Under the pieces are notes generated by a model that saw only the letters and a program-made list of their open reading frames with translations, made no database searches and had not been told where the DNA came from. From positions 1 through 57,580 of the forward strand of contig JADDMT010000158.1 in the NCBI GenBank assembly GCA_021401465.1: a stretch of DNA of 57,580 nucleotides, in the 5' to 3' direction. Positions 9,756 through 20,504 of the stretch are shown piece by piece. Origin of the DNA: Teratosphaeria epicoccoides. Lineage: Eukaryota > Ascomycota > Dothideomycetes > Mycosphaerellales > Teratosphaeriaceae. The stretch's first letter is position 1. Each line of letters starts with the position of its first letter. The position numbers were made by a program, and so were the translations under genes.

Positions 9756-12700
9756 ATGGATACGCGCAGTAGCCCTGCTGCAGGTCCATCATCGTCTTCA
9801 TCACCGAAACAGCCCACGTCGCCGATCGCGCCCAGCAAGCGCAGCAGTTCAATCAACAATGCCCTGACTTCTTCCTACCAAGACGGCGTCGGCGAGCTTC
9901 CTACCACCCCACCCAACAATCGCCGTGCGAGGAGCAGGTTCACAGGCAAGGGGAAGGAACCTGCGTACAGACCGGACTCACGACAGACGCAGTTGCGCGA
10001 AGAAAGCAGCGACGACAACATCCCCCGACATTCGCACGGATTGTCATGGTCTAGCACCACGCGAGACAGTGTGGTGGATAATCTCCTGCTCTCGCTTGAT
10101 AACCTCTCAACTCTGCCCCCAGGCGGCGGAGGCATTGACGACGCGCGAGACCTCGAATTCGACCGGCAGAAGTACAGCCTTGCAATGATGCCACAGTTCC
10201 CACAATTTCAATACGCCAGGGCTGGGACGCGACCACGCACGCATACCTACTCGTCCTCGCTGTCTTCAGGCTATGATGGATATGGCAATGGGATTCCGGA
10301 ATCACCAGGCAGCAAGCAATCTGGTTTTACGGCACAGGCCCGGAGGAGTGACAGTGGCTCCACACTTGGTGCTCCTAGCATAATGGACGGAAGGATCCAA
10401 GTGCCACCACGATTTGAGAGCAAGCTCGCCATGGAGATGGAAGAGCCCCCAAGCAGGAGTAGGGATGCACAAAATGACAGCAGCGACATGGACAGTCAAG
10501 ACTATGGGCACAGCTCGGTCATAGACACGACCAGACTTGGCTGGGGTAGCAGGAGATCGTTCAGCATGGATCAGATGTACGATGGCTCGACGACTGCACA
10601 ACCATCTATGTTGGATCGTGGGAGGCCAAGGTATGACACTCCAGATGAAGGCGCTCCAGAGCCTGGTGTACCAGCTGGACCGCGTAATAAGCTCAACCCG
10701 GAGGCGACAGGGCCGGTCTATGTCAATCGCGCGCCATCTAGGCAGAGCATACGCAAGGTCAATACACAAAGCGACCTGCGTGCACGCAGCAAGCAAGATC
10801 TAGTTCGGCCAATACCGCAGTACATTCAAGAGCAGGCGAGCGATTTCGTGCGGCTCAACAGCATACTAAGTACGCCGGCGGGTCAGGACAGTGCACCTGC
10901 GCCAAGCCATAGCACTCGAACAATACGCCAGGATGCACCTTCACCCCCTCGTGAGCGCCCAGGCTTCTTCAAACGCGTGTTTGGCAGTGGAAACTCCCGT
11001 GTCGCTTCAAGTATGTCGGACCGCTGCGAGTCGAAGGAAACGATTGGCTACCTAGATAAAGCGTCTGCACCCTCCCATGCAAAACCCACAGCATCGAGTG
11101 CTGCCGCGCAGACTCAGCAGCCGCGTGAGTCGACAGCTTCCGCCAGGTACGCGCCTCCGCCCCCGCCACAGAATCTGAACAAGAAGCCTTCTTCGTTTTT
11201 CCGTCGACGAAAAAAATCGGGTTCTGGACTCGCTCCACCGCCGCTGCCGCTGAATGTTGGGAACGGTCCTAACGGTAATGAGATGGCGGGTCAGCCAAGT
11301 CCGTCTGTCAGTAGTTTGAGAAAGGTGATGGATCCGTATCTGGCAAGAGAAGCTGGTGCTGCTGACGGCAAACGTGACGTTCCGTCACGGCCACCCACTC
11401 GGGAATCTGAGCTCGCGCTGTTCCATTCAGGCTATGCGCCGGCATCAGGTGCCACACTTGGATTGGACGACATAGTGTCAAGGGCAAGAGATGCCAACGA
11501 TGATAGCTCTAAGATGAAGGTAAGAGTCAAGAAATGGAACAATGAGAATGCGGATCCAGCAATGTTGCAACCGCCACCTGATGTCGCGAACTTCTTCTAC
11601 GATGGCAGCAGGAGGCCATCTGCGTCTACCATCGGCGATCGCTTTACACCACCTGCGACACACGATCCCAGTGTTTCGCCTTTGTTCGATAATCCCATCA
11701 GCAACATGAGAACGGTCGGGACTGTCAGCCCAGCCAGCACTGGTGAACGGATCATCGCTGCTGAAGGGTCGGAACTCTCCTCGAGTTTGGAGAAGACACA
11801 CTCAAGAGAGGAGCGACAGAACCTTAGCGCAGATAACAAGATCAGTTTAAATTCCCAGGATGACGGCTGGCTGATTATGCATCGGCCAAGCGGCGAGTCT
11901 GCGTACACTGCAGAGCCAAATCGCTTGGTTTTGAGACCCACAGAGGCTGAGGAGACGCAACATGATGAACTGGAGCCAATGTCGCCATTACCAGACTCGC
12001 GCCACGGGTCGAGGACAGCGTCGAGGACAGCGTCGGGGGCAGCGTCGAGGACAGCTTCATTAGCTGTATCCTCTTTGAACAAGTCCGCAGGTGCAAGTAG
12101 CATATACCACTCCGCTACGAGCTTGCCGCTGCCGAGCGTTCAACTGGAGGGCGAAGACGTGACGCGCAATTCTACCGAGACGACCGTGCCTCCCGCATCT
12201 ACAGCTTTGGTCGATGAGGGCGCAGAGTACAGAGAGAGGGCGAAGAAGATCTTCGATGGCGACGAAGAGGATGTGACGAAAGCTGAGGCGGCATCGTGGC
12301 TTGGTGAGCGGAATACACTCAGCATGCGCACGCTGAACGCCTACATGCAACTTTTCGACTTCACCTGCATGAGCATACTTGCGACACTTCGCGTGCTCGC
12401 TGGAAAGCTACTTTTGAAAGGCGAGACACAGCAATTCGACCGGATCATCACAGCACTTTCAGAGAGATGGTGCGAGTGCAATACATCGCATGGCTTCAAA
12501 GCGCAGGATGTGGTGCACACCATACTCTACTCATTAATTCTGCTTAACACCGATCTGCATCTGGCAGACATTGGTGAAAAGATGTCGAAGAGTGCTTACG
12601 TGAAGAATACGCTTCCCACGATTCGAAGAGTAGCTGCCGATGCCGCGCCTATTGCATTTGAAGATCATTCATTCAAGCCAACTTCTAACGGCACCCGAGG

Positions 12701-14658
12701 CCCCATTCCATGGAGCAGCCTGGACCTGCCTGGCCCGAAATCGCCTGGCGCTCTTCCAGATGCAGGAACGGAGCGCTCGTCATTCGAGCCATCGAGTACC
12801 AAGCGGCTTTCAGGTTATCCTGGCATTGTTCGCACAGAGTCTGATGGCTGGACGGCGGACTCCGCCAATGCGGGCGCATCTACCGCGCTGATTTCACAGC
12901 CCTGGACTGGTTCGATGCGAGGTTGGGAGCTTGAGATTGAGGCAGTGTTGAAGTCGTTCTTCAACTCGATCCGATCAGAACCCTTGCCACTGTATGGAGC
13001 GCCGACTGAAGTACTTGGCGGCGACCGCACCCTGTCGATGTCGAATCCATACGCCAGTCTGAAGCGCTCTGGGTCCGTGGTAAGCAAGACGCCTTCCGAG
13101 AACGCATCTTACCGCTCGAAACCAGGTTTGAGAACTATGACGATGGGTTGGCAGAGTCGCATGAATAGATCAAGGCCCAAGCTGTACCCAGCAAGTACCC
13201 TCGCGTCGTCACGCACGAGCTTTGACGATAATAACAGTCTTTGGTCGCCGGCTCAGAGCAGTCGAAGTAAGACTTCGTTTGCCAAGACGTTGACCTCGGC
13301 TTCAATGAACAGCTTGGGGGCCTATTTGTCGCCATCTAGTGCTGACTACAAGCATTCGATCGGTTTCGCGAGCGCGTTGTCACAAGCTATCATTCGCGAA
13401 GAAAGCGCGTTCGCAGGCGACGGCGACTCAATGTCAGTGCCAACAACGGGTCTGCTGGAAGACGAGGCTCTAGCGCTTGAGGGTGCGCCGTGGGCCAAGG
13501 AGGGGCTGGTCAAGCACAGGCATCATCTAGAGGCAGCTGACAAGAAAAGAGCTAAGAGCAACTGGACAGACTGCTTCGCTGTTATTGGCAAAGGCAAGCT
13601 GACACTGTTCGCCTTTGGGTCGTCGAGTAAGTCCCAGTCCATGGGTCGCAAAGCTTTTCAGAAGCAACAGCCTGCTGGACGGGCCGGTAATGTTTTTGCG
13701 CCGAGGGTCGGCGGTGGCGACTGGATGGAGAACGCTGAGCAGCTCGAGTTCTTCGTCCTTCGTCAGACGATCGCGTCTGTGCTCCCAGTGCCTGGCTACA
13801 GTAAAGCCAGACCGCACGTCTGGGCGCTCAGCTTGCCCGATGGCGCTGTGCATCTCTTCCAGGTTGGCACTGCTGAGATTGCAAATGAGTTCATGACATC
13901 GGCGAACTACTGGGCTGCTCGTTTGAGCAAGGAACCGTTGTCTGGTAGTGTCAGCAACATCGAGTACGGATGGTCTGATCAAATCATCAACACAGCGGTG
14001 TTGCAGGGTCGCCCGGAGAGCGCTTTCGGGCACCCTCCACCATCTATGAAAAATCCGAATGTGGCCAAGCACATGCATTCATCTTCTGGAGGCAGCGTGA
14101 CGCAACGGCCGAGCTATCAATCGTCGATGCGCAGCAGTCTCGACACTGGTCTCGGCAACAGCAAGACGAAATTGCCGGGCGACAGGATTCAGATTGCGGA
14201 GTGGCAACCGCCTACCCAGAGTATGATGGCTAGCCAGCTGCTGGAGGTTGACCAGTTGAAGCAGTTGACGGCATATGTGCAGAATGTGGAGGCGGAGCTA
14301 GCTAAGCATAACGAGCTGAAGCACGCCATTGAGCTTGCTGTAAGTTTTACAGACTACACTTCGTACAAGTTGATTCACTGACCGTTGATAGTACTCCCCA
14401 CGCCATCACAACTACACAAAGGCCATGACGAACTGGCAGAAGAAGTCAGAGTACTTGCTTCGCGAAGCCGTCAAATTCACGAAATACACGGACTCCTTGA
14501 CCGCCGCGCAGACGGCAAAGGACGTATTCCACGCCAAAAAAGCGGAGCAGGACGCTTCGAGGGTTGCGAGCTCGACTGAGCGAGATGACTGCGACATTAC
14601 GCTTCGGCCACGATCAATACGGCCGGATTCACCTAGACCGCCAATGACTGCGATTTAG
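9756..14658 (+). CDS. Sec7-PH ARF guanine-nucleotide exchange factor
   Basis: Exons 9756-14339 and 14392-14658, with a 52-bp intron (GTAAGT...GATAG), encode about 1616 aa. The ATG at 9756 was chosen for its strong context (ACCATGG) and because no earlier ATG is in frame. The first 800 residues are Ser/Pro/Arg-rich and look disordered. A Sec7 domain spans about 819-962, with the catalytic Glu890 in KGETQQ and the LLNTDLH motif. A PH domain follows at about 1249-1392 and a coiled coil at about 1490-1600. Sec7 directly followed by PH and a C-terminal coiled coil matches the EFA6/PSD group and the yeast Syt1/Yel1 exchange factors, which load ARF GTPases at the plasma membrane or Golgi. The exact orthologue is not certain. 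Twelve-base repeats at 12010-12060 encode an Arg-Thr-Ala-Ser array. Confidence 0.88.
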
Positions 14659-14975
14659 GATCACAAGGCGAATTTTGTGGCGACAGATGTAATGAATTAA
14701 GGTGGGTGGAGAGATGTACTGACATGTGTGGCTGGGCTGCACAATAGCTCCATGTTCGACGCACTGGATACACCGCTACGATTTGGATGGCACGTTGGTT
14801 TTCTGTATACCTGGTTTATATTTTGCATGATATCTTAGCGCGTCGTGGCCTCTTCGCTGGCATGGCTTGATTGTAGGAATGAAATCGATGTGGTTGCCTC
14901 TCATACTTGTCGCTCTTTGCTTCCGCCAGGGGTCTGGCTCAAGGGGTTTTAGTTCGTCTGGATCACACGCGGATC
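14659..14975. other. 3' UTR/intergenic
   Basis: Short spacer after the Sec7-PH gene. No features are recognised beyond AT-rich stretches such as 14810-14835. Confidence 0.4.
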
Positions 14976-15752
14976 ATGTCAATACGTGCGAGTGCAGATC
15001 AGAAGGATTTAAAGCGGATTCATTTGGGTAAGAACGAACTTGCACCTGCCTACTGATGAGTCGGGCTGCTGCCTTGGCGTGGTCAGGCCTCTGTTCTGGC
15101 ATTCAACAACACTGTGAACACCGAGCATTCTGACATCAACCATAATTCAGCAAGCTGCAACTCCTGCAGTATCAACGACGCCACGGCGAATGAGGTCTGC
15201 CAATTCTGGAGGCTGCCTCTGGAGCTGAGGGACATGGTGTATAACTTCGCTCACGGCGAGGAGAGGGTCGGGGTAACCTCGAACAAAACTTAAAGCGCTG
15301 GGCAGGTCGAAGCGAGTCAGGCTTCCACGCAGCTCGCGGACACGCAAGTTCCAACCGGACACGCTGGGCTGGTGACTCTCTTCCTCAGGCAGCTCCGAAA
15401 TGTCTGTGCCTTCATCAACAAGATACGCACGGAAACACGCAGCCTGCGAAGCGAGAATGGTAAGTCGGCTCAGAATAAGAGCCGATCGGCACACTGACCC
15501 ATCCCAGATCAACTGAAGATACGAGTGAAGCAAGACGCGGTCGAATCGGATCCTTCCATTCAACGGCCAACGGAGTTCCCCTTGTTCGCCAGCATTGACC
15601 GACCTTTGGCAGAACAAGACGAAACGCAAGATCTGGCAGCGACAACAACATCATTCGAGTTCAGTCGGTCCAGACCTCAAGTCATGGCTCGATCATGCTT
15701 GCTGATACAGACTTTGACGGCGTCACTGATTATGAAGGGTACATCCCCTTGA
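14976..15752 (+). pseudogene. F-box-like/2EXR-like protein with premature stop
   Basis: One frame from about 15150 reads FWRLPLELRDMVYNFAHGE, the opening motif of a large family of fungal F-box-like proteins (LPxELRxxIY). The same frame meets TAA at 15291-15293 and then stays open through RQLRNVCAFINKIRTE to a good donor GTAAGT. Splicing out about 49 bases (ending ATCCCAG) joins it to a frame that ends at a TGA at 15750-15752. No ATG lies in the first exon; a possible upstream exon starts at ATG 14976 and would splice at GTAAGAACG. The gene is either broken by one stop, or uses an intron across the stop that would be only 36 bases with the nearest sites. Exact limits are uncertain. Function unknown. 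Confidence 0.4.
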
Positions 15753-16348
15753 TCTCATGCACCTTCTTGCTATTCACTGAGCCTGGACAGAGTCCCGCAA
15801 AGTGCGAAGACCGGCGTTGCGCCCATCCATTCCCCGCTCGATGAACTTCTTCCGCCCAAGACCCAGTCTGCGGAAGGCGGAGCCGAAATGACATGCGTGC
15901 AATTGATCAGCATCTCGCGTCGTCCACGTCGAGAATGAGCATCCACGAGACTGCGGCATCGTGATTCCATGACGACAAGAGATTATTGCTATTGCTGAGC
16001 TCGATTCAGCAAAAGCGGTGGCTTGATTCGTTGAAATTCTGAGACTCTCTGCATCATCTACGACAGAGCAACATTGCTGTACATAGCTCGCCGCCTGCCA
16101 TGAGGTGCATGATCTAATTCGAATGATCACCATCTGGTTCCTCCATCATATCCACTGTCCGCGTCTCCACACGGCCGTTCCGAACGCGAGCGACGCTTCA
16201 TGACAACTTCTTCCGGTAACACCATGCCAGACTGTCCCCAGCGCCAATCCAATGCACGCACATATTAATGACAATGTACCCACGGCCTGCCGTCAAACGC
16301 TTCGCGATGCCCTGAATTGCTCCACTGTATCACCACTGCCACGATCGC
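15753..16348. other. Intergenic, no supported gene
   Basis: Spacer between the plus-strand F-box-like remnant and the minus-strand lipid-transfer protein gene. The 119-codon minus-strand frame here has no recognisable content. Confidence 0.4.
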
Positions 16349-17770
16349 TCACATGGCAGCATACTCCTTCGGCTCCTCCATATGGAAATTCTCCTTATGC
16401 AAACCATCCAGCACCTTCTTCCCTTCCTCGGTCAACTCCGGTTTGCCATTACTCTCGGTCACCTGCGTAAAGAACCTCGGACTCCAGCTCCTACCTTCGG
16501 CCTTCCGTTCCGCCGCCTTCTGCCTTTGCACCTCTTCCAGCTCCTGCTTCTTGTTCGTCGCGGCGTTAAACTGCTTCTCTGAGATCTTCTCAGTCACATC
16601 ATTCCAGAATCGTCGGCTTTCGTTCGGGAGCTGCTTGTCTTCCGGCGGACAGGTTTTGGGCACCGGACGGAGAGATTGGACGTCGACGAGGAGTGTTCGA
16701 TCTTTCTCGGGCACTTTCTTGAACTCTGTAGAGCCGTAGGAGAAGTATACTTTGTCAATCCAGCAGCCGTCTATGCGGCCCAGGATATCTTTCTCTGGCA
16801 CGTCCTTTAGTCGTGTTATCTCGTCTTTCTCCACGTCGGTCTTGTAGACTATGCCTTCAACTTTGTTCTGTGTCTTGCCGAAATATCCTTCCTCCAAGTA
16901 TTGCAGTATGACCTTCAGCCCAGTCTTGGGGCAGGTAATGTAGCAAGTGTCTGCGACAGTGACGTAGAGATTACCTCGGAGGAAGCCACCGAGGTAGGCA
17001 GCGGGATGTGTGAGGTTGTATTGCTCGTTGTCCCGGTTGTGAAGGGTGATGAAAATGCCCCGGTTGTACTGGCCAGGCGTGACTCTGACGCTCGTGCCAG
17101 TGAACTTTGCGCTGAGCTGGTCGTAGCCGCAGGCGCTGATGCCTTTATCTGGGCAGTCGACGTAAAAGGCAGAGACTGGAGGGTGATGCGAGGTTTGTTC
17201 GGTGAGGAAGGAGACTTTGACAGGCTTGTTCTTTGTAGTGCCGCCGCTTGGAGCTGCTGGTGTCTGTTGCAGGTTGATCTTCTCTTCGGCACCTTTCAGT
17301 GATGGTGCGGTGTCCTCTACCTCCCATTGACATCGGAAGAATTCTCCTAATGTGCTATTGTATGGCTTGCACGGCTTGCCGTGCACGTACTTGAGATCTT
17401 TGGTGAACCAGAAGCGCAACACTCCCAACATCCGTCCTAGAGCCTCGTCGCTGTCCCCGATCGCCACGAATGTCTCAGGTCGATCGAGGTAGTGCCAGTA
17501 TTCGAGATTGGGGATTGGCTCCATTAATTGCGCGGGCAGACTGAAGCGCGCCGCGGCCATGTCGCTGACACCGATGAAGCGCTTGAGGATGGACAGAAAA
17601 GTGCGCAGCTTGCTGCTGTCGTCTGGCTGCTTGCCATCTGGGACTTTCTCGTCTTTGATAGGCGTGGGTGTTGAAGTACGTGAGCTCACCGTCGAGCCTG
17701 GTAACGACGTCCCAGGCGTTGATGGAATGGGTAGAGCATTGTTGTCAACTTTGTCCTTGTCTTTGCCCAT
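16349..17770 (-). CDS. Oxysterol-binding protein homologue (ORP/Osh)
   Basis: Single-exon frame of 473 aa. The family fingerprint EQTSHHPPVS is at 191-200, and the lipid-binding domain fills most of the protein from about residue 55. There is no PH domain, ankyrin repeat or membrane segment, so it is a short soluble ORP of the Kes1/Osh4-Osh7 type. The lid and tunnel-entrance segment RFSLPAQLMEPIPNLEYW resembles the Osh6/Osh7 clade, which exchanges phosphatidylserine for PI4P between ER and plasma membrane; that assignment is inference. The N-terminal 50 residues are Ser/Thr/Pro-rich. A charged helix (about 400-440) lies near the C-terminus. Confidence 0.92.
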   Translation of the reverse strand: MGKDKDKVDNNALPIPSTPGTSLPGSTVSSRTSTPTPIKDEKVPDGKQPDDSSKLRTFLSILKRFIGVSDMAAARFSLPAQLMEPIPNLEYWHYLDRPETFVAIGDSDEALGRMLGVLRFWFTKDLKYVHGKPCKPYNSTLGEFFRCQWEVEDTAPSLKGAEEKINLQQTPAAPSGGTTKNKPVKVSFLTEQTSHHPPVSAFYVDCPDKGISACGYDQLSAKFTGTSVRVTPGQYNRGIFITLHNRDNEQYNLTHPAAYLGGFLRGNLYVTVADTCYITCPKTGLKVILQYLEEGYFGKTQNKVEGIVYKTDVEKDEITRLKDVPEKDILGRIDGCWIDKVYFSYGSTEFKKVPEKDRTLLVDVQSLRPVPKTCPPEDKQLPNESRRFWNDVTEKISEKQFNAATNKKQELEEVQRQKAAERKAEGRSWSPRFFTQVTESNGKPELTEEGKKVLDGLHKENFHMEEPKEYAAM

Positions 17771-18660
17771 GTTAGGCGACTGTGGAATAGGAAATTTGAG
17801 GCGGATGTATGGTATGCACTGGTTTCGCTGCCGCGTGGTATCGCGCGTGGTGGATCTACTTATCGCGCTTTGAACCGAGGGGTCTTGGTGACGTAGGAGA
17901 GCAGTCGGGCAAACAAAGCCTTTTAGGGTGTAGATGCTGCGCCGATGGCATTATAGCTCTACATCTGTTTAGCTACTTATCTGCAATGCGCCGGTGTGCC
18001 TGTCGAGCTGTCCTGGCTGATCAGCTTCGCGAAGCTCCACAGACCAATCACTTGAAGCACGCTGCTTCTACGCCACAGGAGAACGCGTGTGTGACCTGTG
18101 GCGCTTTTTGCTTGTGATATAGAGACACAAAATACAGGTACCTGCCTGCCTAAGCTGCCTCAGGTGCAGCGATGCATAATCATGTGTAGATATTCATGCT
18201 TCTCAATGCCAGCCTTACGAAGAAGGGCAAAGTTGTAACTTTGTTGTACACGAGTAGGTACCTAGAGTACATATTCGATGCGCCTCGTCGTTGGTTCCGC
18301 ATCTTCAACTAGCATCGTATTGACGGCGGCAGGATAACAAGCTCCCAGTCCCGTTCTAGCGGCACAGGGAGAACTGCATCTGCCGCAAGGTTGCTCGCCG
18401 CTTCAAACTCCCGACAATCCCTGTCGACTTCGCAGTCTCCATACGCGTTGCTACTTTGAGAACATCGTCTCGTTGGGGAATAATCCTGTGGTGAGTCTCA
18501 CTGCCCCTACGATGAGAGTATTCGTCGGCTTGCGCCTTGAGCGAGGACTTGGTGGCTGGCGATCAAAGTCTTCACCCGCCAAGTCGCGCCACATTTCCCT
18601 CGCAAGAGCATGATTTCCTGCTGCTGTATCCGTTGACCTCATTCCATCAACACCGATACA
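17771..18660. other. Intergenic, no supported gene
   Basis: 890 bases between the ORP promoter side and the 3' end of COA6. Only short frames without recognisable content are present. It should hold the ORP promoter. Confidence 0.4.
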
Positions 18661-19050
18661 TCATCGCCCCTTCAACGCCGATGCACCAGCACCACCAACG
18701 CCACTCCCTTCCATAGGTGTAGCACCCTCCTCGCTCAGCTTCTTCAACGTCAAATCCCGCTGATGCTCCATCACCCTCCTCTTCTTGAAGTATGTCACCC
18801 AGCTGCTCGCGCAGTATTTCTCAAATTCACGCAACTCAGGCATGCATCCTTGTCTCGCCTTCTCGTCCTCTTTCACGCTGTCGATAATGTTGTGGCGATC
18901 CAGACAATTGAAGAACTTATCTCGGCCTTCCCAACATTGAGCACGAGCTGTGCGGTCTGGAGCGATGTAGCCGCCATCCTTGGAGGCTTCCGGGCTAGAA
19001 ATAGCTGATGATGGTTGGGATGTCGCAGAAGCGGATGAGAACAAGCCCAT
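18661..19050 (-). CDS. COA6: Cytochrome c oxidase assembly factor 6 (CHCH)
   Basis: Intronless 129-aa frame. The twin Cys motif is C39-x9-C49 and C69-x10-C80, the unusual CX9C/CX10C spacing of Coa6. It is surrounded by the family pattern CWxxRDxFFxCLD and FExYCxxSWVxYFxKRR. Coa6 is an intermembrane-space protein that helps deliver copper to the CuA site of Cox2 and is imported through the Mia40 relay rather than by a cleaved presequence, which fits the Ser-rich N-terminus without an amphipathic helix. The C-terminal 25 residues are low-complexity. Confidence 0.92.
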   Translation of the reverse strand: MGLFSSASATSQPSSAISSPEASKDGGYIAPDRTARAQCWEGRDKFFNCLDRHNIIDSVKEDEKARQGCMPELREFEKYCASSWVTYFKKRRVMEHQRDLTLKKLSEEGATPMEGSGVGGAGASALKGR

Positions 19051-20504
19051 TCTGGCGGCAATGGATGCTTGGATAATGAGACAAGCAGGCCTGCTATGTT
19101 TGGCGATGAGAGTCCCAGGTTTAATTCGTCTGCGACTCTCTTGAGCCAGGTGTCAATGAACTACGAACACAGTGATGAACTTAGTCGATCAATGTCAATC
19201 AAGCAGAATTACGTAAGCAATACTTGATATTTTCAACATGATCTCACGAACCTGGAAGAAGCTCTCGGCCTTTCCTCCGCGGAACGGTGCGTTAAGATAC
19301 TTTCAAGACCCACCAGGGCCATACACCATGCCCAAGAGCAATTTGGAAAGAACAGGAAGGCTGTGTGCCTCTCAAAACGACAGAAAGGTAACGCGGGACC
19401 AATCCATGTCCACTTACGGTGCTGCATTTGTCCGAGAGCAGACGCAAAGACGTATGTAGACGGAAGCGGGCGCAGGCTCATCGCGGTGAGCCGGCGGAAA
19501 ACCTCGGTACCCTGTCGCTTGCGCAAAGAGCAACGCAGTAGCTGTGTCTTGTGATAAGCAGCGGCACATGAGGCGTTTCGCCGTCTACGAATCGGGTAGG
19601 GGGGTTGTATATTATTGCATCGCGTTGTCCTGTCTTGGAACATCCCGAGTCGAGGATGGGCGTTTCGGGAAGTCTCTTGGTTTTGGTATGCGGACTGCCA
19701 GCACTCCAAGAAGGACAGACGAGCAGACGGGAGCAAGTGAGAGGGATTGCGTCACGCCAGTCAAAAGAGAGCAAACGCAGAGGGATGGTGTTGTCACTGG
19801 ATCATCTGCAGGCCCCGTGGTGCTGGTGGCACAGGCGAATGAGTAGACCGGTTCATCTCGCAGTGGCACGTGCGCCGATGTAGTTGACAATCATTTGAGA
19901 GCTTGTTTGGAGGAATGGTGTGACTGTCGCACGTCTTTTGTCTGTCCGTCACTGCTACCACCACTCCCGTGGGCTCTGCGGCCACAGCTCTATGAAATGT
20001 ATGGCAAGGTAGGCACAGTACTCTCGTGAACTCGCCGCCGGATCTGCTCAGACAGCAGCAGCCTGCTGAATAATGCATCGTCCGAGTCGGGGGCAGGGCC
20101 GCGCTTTGCCTCCTCCAGCTCTTCATCGAGACCTCCGGCTGCGCGCTCGCTCCATGCTCATTATCGGAACCCTCGGCCTGTCTACGCCATCATACGGTGA
20201 GTGTCGCTTTGTCAGATTTCTGCTTCCCAGCACAGCTTTCCTCGCGCGCCCGCTGAGCCTTGATTGCGCGCATGGCATGACACGTGCGCATGGATGCGCC
20301 GTCGCTTATTGCTTCCTTGCGCGCTATCGCTCGAGGCCGGCACCCAACGCGTGCACAGGCGGGCGGTGGAAGCGCGTTGTTTACTGTTTGTTTGCACTTG
20401 ACTGCCCCGATGGCAACCCATCGCTCTCGATGAAGCACTATCACCCACACCGGCACCGCGCTGACCGGCCATGTCGCCCTCTCTAGCACCCGCACGCACC
20501 CGTG
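19051..20504. other. Intergenic, promoters of COA6 and SWI1
   Basis: 1.45 kb between divergent genes. Open frames on both strands overlap one another and carry no domain. A donor-like GTGAGT at about 20195 and acceptor-like CTCTCTAG near 20480 could flank a 5' UTR intron of SWI1, but the phase does not allow the upstream ATG to join the coding frame. Confidence 0.4.

Noticed and set aside
20153..20500. Upstream coding exon for SWI1 starting at ATG 20153
   Set aside because: The donor leaves phase 1, while the only good acceptor would need phase 0 to join the Swi1 frame.
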